NCBI GenBank assembly: GCA_902803195.1
Contig: CADCOX010000172.1
Location: 1-5,182 of the forward strand
Length of the DNA: 5,182 nucleotides
DNA from: an uncultured Bacteroidales bacterium
GTDB taxonomy: Bacteria; Bacteroidota; Bacteroidia; Bacteroidales; Bacteroidaceae
Reading direction: 5' to 3'
The notes under the pieces are model-generated. The model was not told the origin of the DNA, ran no database searches, and was given only the letters and a program-made list of their open reading frames with translations. Positions 1 to 5,182 of the stretch are shown piece after piece. Within the stretch, counting starts at the first letter, position 1. Each line of letters starts with the position of its first letter. The position numbers and the translations under genes were made by a program.

Positions 1-1
1 C

Positions 2-1006
2 AGTGGCTTCCTTGCTTATAAAGCTTCGTTCTCGTGGAATGCTCGCGATACCACCGACCTTATTGCCAAGAAACTGCGCGTACAGATTGTCCCCACTGTG
101 GTCTTCATGACGGCCGAGATCGCTCTCACGGCCAAGGTCTTCTGGGATAAGATGGGAACGGCTTGGGCCAGTCCCACTAAGGGCGGCTACTGGTTCACGA
201 TGGTTCTCTTGGAGATGTTCTTGATTTACTATGCTGTATGTTGGATAGGAAAAAGGCTTACCTCCCGCAAAGCCCCAGACTCTCCCACCGTCCTTCCTTG
301 TAGGGAGGAAGCAGTTATTTTTGCAGCTGAAGAGGATAGCAAGTCTGGACAGGTGACCGCTCCCTCCCTACAAGGGAGGGCGGGGGGAGAGTCCGCCCTT
401 CTCATCATCCTCTGGCTCTTCTCCCTTTTCGCCTACGCTACGCTTTATATGCCGTCGTGGTTTTCATGGTATAAGGGTGAGTTCTGGCAGGTTAGCAGTC
501 TCACCGAAGTGGCGCGTTTCTTCCATTTCTTCCTGTTGGGCAATCTCGTTCATCGCTACTGGTCGCAGGTGCAGCGTTTGTTGGACTCCAAATGGTTCTT
601 CCCACTGCTCATCGCTGTTGCTTTCGTGGGGGCAGGCGATTATCTCAAGTGGCACAACCTGCGTTTGCAGTGGGCCAACCTGCCGCGCACATTGTCGATG
701 TACGCACTAGTTATGATCATCGTGGCCTTCTTCCGCCACTACTCACAATGGTTCACCAAGGAAACGCGCATTGGCTATACACTCCAATACATCGGGGTGC
801 GCACGCTTGACGTCTACCTTATTCACTATTTCTTCCTTCCCAAGTTGCCCGATGTCGGCGTCTGGTTCCGTGCCCATCCTCAAAACTTCGTTCTTGAAGG
901 CACCACAGCCATCGCGCTCGCCCTCCTAGTCGTGGCATTCTCTATCCTCACTAGCCACGTCCTGCGCGTCAGCCCCTTCCTGAAGAAGTGGTTGTTCGGG
1001 CGCTAA
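2..1006 (+). CDS. Acyltransferase 3 family membrane protein, 5' end outside the window
   Basis: The frame is open from the left edge to a TAA at 1004-1006, giving 334 visible residues. The first GTG (98) and first ATG (107) lie inside conserved sequence, so they are internal codons and the true start is upstream. The visible part opens with SGFLAYKASF, which matches the conserved F-x-SGFL segment of the acyltransferase-3 family; perhaps 50-70 residues, including the catalytic His/Arg region, are missing. Hydrophobic segments follow at roughly residues 27-43, 62-82, 132-150, 173-183, 199-212, 231-244, 262-278 and 299-319. The segment YIGVRTLDVYLIHYFF (263-278) fits the usual C-terminal conserved helix. 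Family members are inner-membrane proteins that O-acylate sugars of surface polysaccharides, lipids or antibiotics; the substrate cannot be read here. Residues 93-131, between two helices, are encoded by a palindromic repeat and look inserted. The gene converges on the glycosidase pair and is probably regulated separately. Confidence 0.85.
   Translation, partial: SGFLAYKASFSWNARDTTDLIAKKLRVQIVPTVVFMTAEIALTAKVFWDKMGTAWASPTKGGYWFTMVLLEMFLIYYAVCWIGKRLTSRKAPDSPTVLPCREEAVIFAAEEDSKSGQVTAPSLQGRAGGESALLIILWLFSLFAYATLYMPSWFSWYKGEFWQVSSLTEVARFFHFFLLGNLVHRYWSQVQRLLDSKWFFPLLIAVAFVGAGDYLKWHNLRLQWANLPRTLSMYALVMIIVAFFRHYSQWFTKETRIGYTLQYIGVRTLDVYLIHYFFLPKLPDVGVWFRAHPQNFVLEGTTAIALALLVVAFSILTSHVLRVSPFLKKWLFGR
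278..393. repeat. Imperfect palindromic element inserted in frame in the acyltransferase gene
   Basis: The left arm 278-308 (GACTCTCCCACCGTCC...) and right arm 363-393 (...AGGGCGGGGGGAGAGTC) are reverse complements at 28 of 31 positions. Two of the three differences become G-U pairs in the + strand RNA, so the transcript could form a very stable stem. Pairing continues imperfectly into the 54-nt centre (310-320 with 351-361). The element is translated without a stop as about 39 polar residues (DSPTVLPCREE... to ...GRAGGES), placed between two predicted membrane helices and unlike the aromatic, hydrophobic protein around it. The composition of the arms (C-rich, then G-rich around TTGTAGGG/CCCTACAA) resembles short dispersed palindromes that I recall from Bacteroidales genomes, but no second copy exists in this window to prove it is repeated. 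A GCCC at 272-275 recurs at 395-398, exactly 123 nt away, and might be a target duplication, though four bases is weak support. Confidence 0.7.
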
Positions 1007-1031
1007 GCGCTCAGCCTCAGTCGGTCAGCGC
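1007..1031 (+). terminator. Weak candidate terminator hairpin after the acyltransferase gene
   Basis: GCGCT (1007-1011) can pair with AGCGC (1027-1031), with a few further imperfect pairs inside, and the + strand then reads ATCTTTTA. It begins right after the acyltransferase stop and overlaps the last codons of the convergent hydrolase gene. The stem is short and the T run is only four bases, so termination here is a guess; on the minus strand no T run follows. Confidence 0.2.
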
Positions 1032-3251
1032 ATCTTTTAGCAGCAAGGCGTCGTCGACGAGGAACGCTGAATGGCAAGGACGCAGCTCCAGACTGAACTC
1101 GAAGCCGTCCGCTTGATGGTCATTTGTCGTGGTGATTGTCGGAGCGCTAACCTTTCCCGTATGGGGATCGAGTACGGAGAAAGCCTTCGCGGACGAACGT
1201 AGGCGTATGGTATTCGTGGCAGACGTTCCGTCGATATTGCCAAAGTAATACATATCGTGCCCGTCAATTCTTCTGTGCAGATAGTTGAAAGGTTGCGTGC
1301 TATCGACGAATGTCACGTCCCGTCGTGGCAGGCCGACGTCGATGGCATCTGCAACTGACGTTGCCGTGGGTTGTGCTACGTAGAGGGCAGGGTGGCCTTT
1401 GTCGTTCATCATTCGAGCTACGATGGCCTTCACTTCGTCGTCGCCATCAGGGACGTCGGCTGCGTGTTGGGGAAGTTGTGTCGTGAAGACAACGTGGACA
1501 CCCTGCTCCCACGCTTCCTCAATCTTCTTGAGATTGCTCAGCGAGATGACCTTCACGCCCGGTAGCACAATTGTGGAGAACGACTCGTGGTTGATGGGAT
1601 TGTTCAAGCACAACCGTCCGCCACGGACTGTGCAGCGGTCGTCAATCACCTCTGGATGGAGATAAGTGAAATCTACGCCGATGTCGTCGGTGAGGAGGTG
1701 CGAAACGAGCGGATAATCGGTCCCTGGCACTTTCACTCCGCCCTCGTAGTAGCCCTCGGGACCGTCGAAGTAGTGGCCGGCGTATTGCGTCTGTATGGGA
1801 TAGAGCATAGCCACATCAGCTACGTGTTGTCCAGGCCGGGCCAACAAGTAGTTCAGGCGCGAGAGGAAACGGTTGAAGGCTGGCAGGTCGCTGCCGTAGA
1901 GAGGATTGCGCCAGGACAGTTCGGGCAGGAACGTGACGTCATTTGTATCGTACCAGACGGCATGAGGGATGAGATGATTGATGCCTTTGGTGTACTGTTC
2001 GACAGCCACTTCGTAAAGCTTCTCGGTGGGGATGTTTCCCATGGCACCGAAGGACTCCGACATCACGTAGGTCCTGTCCCAGCAGTTGGCCGCGGAGGAG
2101 ACTACCTTGTAGAAGTCCTCAGTAGGGCGGCCGTTGCCAATCTTGTCTATGCCAGGCATCGTCACGTGCTTGGCCGCCAGCATCAGGTCACCTGCCACGC
2201 TAGTGGGGTTGGCCATCTCTTCCTGGTCCTGATGGCCAGTGGCCGCGATGCCGTGAGCCGTGGCCCAGTCGCTGATGGTCTTCATGAAACCTTCGCTGTA
2301 GAGGGCAGAGTGCAGTCCGAAGAGCAGATTGCGCGCCCATGTCGTAGCGGGGCCTATGTCATACCATAGTGCCGGGTACAACCGTTCGGGCGAGAAGCCA
2401 TAACGCTGTACAAACTTCTCGTTGAAATCGCCCGTCCACATACGCCCTGCAGCGCGATACATCGTGGGCTCGTCAAAGAAGGTAGATACTATCGTTCGGC
2501 CAAACTCGTCGGGGAAATGGCTGTAGTAGGCTTCATGAGTATCTTCAATGAACAAGCTCACGGCCTCAGGCGAGAGGTAGTCCACGTTGGGGTCGCCGTC
2601 GATGACACATTCGAACGCCATGACCCTCCAGTTGCCGCCAGCAGGCGACGTCCAAGTGAGGCGATGCGTACGGGCATCATAGAAATCGTTCAGCGTTACT
2701 ACGTCCTTCGTTATGTCGTCATAGGCCACGAGCGCCATGAGCGTCCCTTTCAGCGAGAGTGTGCGGTCAACTGTTGCGCCAGCCGCCACTTGGAACTCGC
2801 TCTTGTCAAGGCGCTTCACGGTATGATCAGGGTGATTGTTCTTGAAGGTTGCCACGCCCGACCCATTGATAGCGCCCATACTACCGCTGGGGAAACCGTA
2901 TTCATCGTAAATCGACATGTGTGCACCCAGTTCACGCGCCTTTTTCATCACTCGGGAATAGAGTGTGAAGTAATCGTTAGAGAGGTAGGCAGGGCTGAAA
3001 TTCTGCCCGAAAGGTAGTATGGCACATCCACCATAACCGTCCACTTCCACCATCTGCTGCAATTGCAGCTCAAGCTCGTTGCCAGATACCAGCGTGTTAT
3101 TCCAAAACCATAAAGGTATTGGATGCCATTCAATGGGTGGATGGGCGAAAGCACTGGCTTCGAATGTCAACGATTCAGATTGCTCTTGTTGGGCAACAGT
3201 AATCAATGGCAGTAAGGCAAGAATGGCTGATAATGTTAAGCTCCTAACCAT
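1017..3251 (-). CDS. Secreted GH106-like glycoside hydrolase, probable alpha-L-rhamnosidase
   Basis: This is a complete gene of 744 residues. The ATG at 3251-3249 is well supported because it starts a Sec signal peptide (MVR, hydrophobic stretch to about residue 19, likely cut near VA-QQ at 20/21) and the next Met is residue 67. No lipobox Cys is present, so the product is probably periplasmic or released. The mature part begins with PPIEWHPIPLWFWN (38-51), then a TIM-barrel-like region with IYDEYGFPSGSMG (114-126), FFDEP (258-262), GHQDQEE (339-345) and MSESFGAMG (397-405), and ends in a beta-rich region with DMYYFGN (666-672) and LDPHTGKV (694-701). This pattern recalls GH106 (Glyco_hydro_106) proteins, which are inverting, metal-dependent alpha-L-rhamnosidases. 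Glu261, Glu344 and Glu399 are candidate catalytic or metal ligands by position only. At 744 residues it is shorter than the roughly 1000-residue or longer characterised members and seems to lack their last beta-sandwich. It lies 25 bp downstream of a GH78 gene, so co-transcription is likely. The fold is fairly sure; rhamnose specificity is inference. Confidence 0.75.
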   Translation of the reverse strand: MVRSLTLSAILALLPLITVAQQEQSESLTFEASAFAHPPIEWHPIPLWFWNNTLVSGNELELQLQQMVEVDGYGGCAILPFGQNFSPAYLSNDYFTLYSRVMKKARELGAHMSIYDEYGFPSGSMGAINGSGVATFKNNHPDHTVKRLDKSEFQVAAGATVDRTLSLKGTLMALVAYDDITKDVVTLNDFYDARTHRLTWTSPAGGNWRVMAFECVIDGDPNVDYLSPEAVSLFIEDTHEAYYSHFPDEFGRTIVSTFFDEPTMYRAAGRMWTGDFNEKFVQRYGFSPERLYPALWYDIGPATTWARNLLFGLHSALYSEGFMKTISDWATAHGIAATGHQDQEEMANPTSVAGDLMLAAKHVTMPGIDKIGNGRPTEDFYKVVSSAANCWDRTYVMSESFGAMGNIPTEKLYEVAVEQYTKGINHLIPHAVWYDTNDVTFLPELSWRNPLYGSDLPAFNRFLSRLNYLLARPGQHVADVAMLYPIQTQYAGHYFDGPEGYYEGGVKVPGTDYPLVSHLLTDDIGVDFTYLHPEVIDDRCTVRGGRLCLNNPINHESFSTIVLPGVKVISLSNLKKIEEAWEQGVHVVFTTQLPQHAADVPDGDDEVKAIVARMMNDKGHPALYVAQPTATSVADAIDVGLPRRDVTFVDSTQPFNYLHRRIDGHDMYYFGNIDGTSATNTIRLRSSAKAFSVLDPHTGKVSAPTITTTNDHQADGFEFSLELRPCHSAFLVDDALLLKDALTD

Positions 3252-3276
3252 GATTCAATATGGGGGTTAAGATGAG
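3252..3276 (-). other. Operon junction between the GH78 and GH106-like genes
   Basis: Only 25 bp separate the GH78 stop (TAG) from the ATG of the next gene. Read on the minus strand it is CTCATCTTAACCCCCATATT followed by GAATC. There is no purine-rich Shine-Dalgarno at normal spacing, as is common in Bacteroidetes, and no TAnnTTTG box of the Bacteroides promoter type. The downstream gene is therefore most likely translated from the same message as the GH78 gene. Confidence 0.5.
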
Positions 3277-5182
3277 CTACTCAACCGCTAATTTCTTTCC
3301 GTTGACGATGTAAACGCCCTGACGTAGGTTGGCGGCGGTTGTGCTGTTACTGCCCAGCAGACGCCCTGCGAGGTCGTAGACGGGGCCGTCATTAGTGTCG
3401 GCCCTGAGGTTCTTGACTGCCGTGATGAGACTGGCGGTGAATTGGTAGTGGCCAGAACCAAGGTTGTAAATCTTGCAGCCATTTTCGTAGCCTACGTATT
3501 CCACGCCCTCAGCTTCTTCGGCTGTTGTATTACCTTCGTGGACGATTGTATGTTCATCGGCCACAGGCAGGTACAGCGTGGCCGTCGTGTTGGCAGGCAC
3601 TGCGCATTTGTAGTCTAGTTGGTTGCCTTCGGGCAGTTGCCAGGCCGAACTAATCGTACCATAGTAACTCGTGTGGCTAGCGCTAGCTGCAGTGATGAGC
3701 TCCTGCCCCGTGGGTAGCGTCTGACGGCGGTCAGGCTGCGGTTGCAGGATGATGTGCTTGAAGCCAGGCTGCGCTTCGTCATATTCGATGCCGCACATAT
3801 AGCGGTACATCCATTCACCTACGGCACCATAGGCATAGTGGTTGAATGAGTTCATGCCAGGGTCGCTGAAACCGCTTTCTTTCGTATAGCTATTCCAGCG
3901 TTCCCATATGGTAGTGGCGCCTTGGTCAATGCTATAGAGCCACGATGGGCATTGGCGTTGCAGTAGGAGGTTATAAGCGTAGTCGTTCAGCCCGTAGCGG
4001 GACAGCGTGGGGCCTAACAGCGGCGTACCGGCAAAGCCAGTGTTCAGTTTGTAGCTGTTGTTGCGGATGGCGCGGGTGAGGCGTGTCTTGAAGTTCTCAA
4101 TCTCCTCGTCACCTTCTAATAGGTTGAACTGGAGTGCCATGAGCAGGGCGGTCTGTGTCGTCTGTTTTACGTTAGGCGTGATGTAACGCTTACGGAATTC
4201 GGACTTGATGTTTCCAAAGAGTTTGTCATACTGCGCGGCCTTGCGGGCGTAGGTGTCGTCGTCGCTCTCGCTCAATGCAATGGATATCTTGGTCATCAGT
4301 TGAGTGACGTAGGCGTAATAAGCCACGGCAATGTAGCGAGTGTCGGTGTTCACGAATGAGAGCCAATCGCCCCAGGTGAGACCGCCACCGTTATATTGGT
4401 AACCATCGAATACTTGTCGCGAAAGATAGTCCATATAGCGCTCCATCGAAGTATAGTTCTCTATGAGGATATCCTTGTTGCCCGTCATGACGTACAAGTT
4501 CCAGGGTACGACGATGCCCGCGTCAGCCCAGACGGTCTGTCCGAAAGGCGTGCCCCAGCACTCGGGCGCAACGCCTGGGTAGGCTCCCTCAGCATTTTGG
4601 CCATCACGCACGTCCTGCATCCACTTGCGGTAGAACGATTCCGTGTAGGCATTGTACAAGCCTGTGCAGGAGAAGACTTGTGTATCGGCCATCCATCCAA
4701 GACGCTCGTCGCGTTGTGGACAGTCGGTAGGCACGCTCAGCAAGTTGCCACGCTGGCCCCAAGTGATGTTGGAAAAGAGTTGGTTGACCAACTCATGACT
4801 AGTTTCCACACTTCCGCGGTCGTCGGTTGACGAACTGATGGGCTGTGCCTCAATGGCAAGAATCTCAACGTCGTCGGAGGGCGTCACTTCGCAGTAGCGG
4901 AAGCCGAAGAAGGTCATGGATGAGTGGTAGCTCTCGCCTTCTTCAGCACCGCAAAGGGTGTAGTAGAGCGAAGCCTTGGCCGAGCGCAGGTTGGCCAGAT
5001 AGGGTGTGCCGCCGGGGCCGTCGTTGCCGCGGTTGGCAGCGCCTGTGTCGTTCAGCATCTCCACGAAGCGTAAGCGCAGGCGATTGCCAGTCTTGCCCTT
5101 CACCTTGAAGTTCACCCATCCTACTATATTCTGCCCGAAATCGAAGACGACGGCTTGCCCTTTCTTCAAGTTCACTGCGCCC
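3277..5182 (-). CDS. GH78 alpha-L-rhamnosidase with C-terminal sorting-like tail, 5' end outside the window
   Basis: The frame is open from the right edge to a TAG at 3279-3277, 634 visible residues; the GTG at 5175 is an internal Val (residue 1 below), preceded by Gly-Ala. GH78 enzymes release terminal alpha-L-rhamnose with inversion. VVFDFGQNIVGWVNFKVKG (9-27) is the hallmark of the Bac_rhamnosid concanavalin-like domain. The (alpha/alpha)6 barrel starts near 120 and holds the family signature DCPQRDERLGWMADTQ (151-166), where Glu157 matches the general acid. WGDW (268-271) and IDQGATTIWERWNS (416-429) follow; Glu425 is the likely general base. HIILQPQP (474-481) opens the C-terminal beta domain. 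All expected active-site motifs are present. Missing at the 5' side are the signal peptide and N-terminal domains. The protein ends in VYDLAGRLLG...LRQGVYIVNGKKLAVE (599-632), a short tail of the type seen on Bacteroidales secreted proteins and related to type IX secretion sorting domains. It is the upstream partner of the GH106-like gene. Substrate is unknown beyond rhamnose. Confidence 0.93.
   Translation of the reverse strand, partial: GAVNLKKGQAVVFDFGQNIVGWVNFKVKGKTGNRLRLRFVEMLNDTGAANRGNDGPGGTPYLANLRSAKASLYYTLCGAEEGESYHSSMTFFGFRYCEVTPSDDVEILAIEAQPISSSTDDRGSVETSHELVNQLFSNITWGQRGNLLSVPTDCPQRDERLGWMADTQVFSCTGLYNAYTESFYRKWMQDVRDGQNAEGAYPGVAPECWGTPFGQTVWADAGIVVPWNLYVMTGNKDILIENYTSMERYMDYLSRQVFDGYQYNGGGLTWGDWLSFVNTDTRYIAVAYYAYVTQLMTKISIALSESDDDTYARKAAQYDKLFGNIKSEFRKRYITPNVKQTTQTALLMALQFNLLEGDEEIENFKTRLTRAIRNNSYKLNTGFAGTPLLGPTLSRYGLNDYAYNLLLQRQCPSWLYSIDQGATTIWERWNSYTKESGFSDPGMNSFNHYAYGAVGEWMYRYMCGIEYDEAQPGFKHIILQPQPDRRQTLPTGQELITAASASHTSYYGTISSAWQLPEGNQLDYKCAVPANTTATLYLPVADEHTIVHEGNTTAEEAEGVEYVGYENGCKIYNLGSGHYQFTASLITAVKNLRADTNDGPVYDLAGRLLGSNSTTAANLRQGVYIVNGKKLAVE

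Noticed and set aside
98..100. GTG as the start of the acyltransferase gene
   Set aside because: The frame is open to the window edge and the upstream codons encode the conserved SGFLAYK segment, so the gene starts outside the window.
272..398. GCCC direct repeats flanking the palindrome as a definite target site duplication
   Set aside because: Four bases in a C-rich context occur often by chance. The 123-nt spacing is a multiple of three, but without an empty-site homologue the boundaries cannot be fixed.
1011..1031. Repeated TCAG units (1011, 1017, 1025) near the convergent stops
   Set aside because: Three copies of a 4-mer with uneven spacing, mostly inside the hydrolase coding end, are not enough to call a repeat.
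1587..2369. A 260-codon open frame on the + strand, antisense to the GH106-like gene
   Set aside because: It lies wholly inside a gene with clear family motifs and a signal peptide. Its translation shows no recognisable domain and reads like the mirror of GC-biased codons.
3252..3276. Promoter between the GH78 and GH106-like genes
   Set aside because: Only 25 bp are available and neither a TAnnTTTG box nor a TTTG -33 element is visible.
4396..4830. A 144-codon + strand frame antisense to the GH78 catalytic domain
   Set aside because: It overlaps the highly conserved DCPQRDERLGW region on the other strand and has no recognisable protein features, so it is a shadow frame. The same applies to the 166-codon frame at 2517-3017.
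5173..5175. GTG as the start of the GH78 gene
   Set aside because: It falls immediately before the conserved FDFGQNIVGW segment, which in this family is far from the N-terminus; the frame continues to the edge and no signal peptide is present.

Overview
The window holds three protein genes and almost no non-coding DNA. It looks like a gut or rumen Bacteroidales genome, with a Prevotella-like relative my best guess. The reasons are a GH78 and a GH106-type glycoside hydrolase side by side, as in a polysaccharide utilization locus; a C-terminal tail on the GH78 protein (GVYIVNGKK type) that is common on secreted proteins of this group; and no clear Shine-Dalgarno at the one internal gene start. 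The genus is inference.

Layout: positions 2-1006 on the + strand are the 3' part of an acyltransferase-3 family membrane protein gene; its N-terminus lies left of the window. Facing it, with 10 bp between the stop codons, is a minus-strand pair transcribed right to left. The upstream member (5182-3277) is a GH78 alpha-L-rhamnosidase whose N-terminus lies beyond the right edge. After 25 bp comes a complete 744-residue secreted GH106-like glycoside hydrolase (3251-1017). Together they probably remove alpha-L-rhamnose from a rhamnose-containing plant polysaccharide such as a rhamnogalacturonan, or from a rhamnosylated glycan or glycoside; no SusC/D pair or regulator is visible that would fix the substrate. 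The acyltransferase is on the other strand and is probably a separate unit that modifies a cell-surface glycan.

The most unusual thing in the window is inside the acyltransferase gene. A 116-bp imperfect palindrome (two 31-nt arms matching at 28 positions around a 54-nt centre) lies in the reading frame without breaking it, and encodes about 39 hydrophilic residues between two membrane helices. It looks like a small dispersed palindromic element that entered a coding gene and was tolerated as a loop insert. No RNA genes, CRISPR arrays, complete transposons or convincing promoters were seen.
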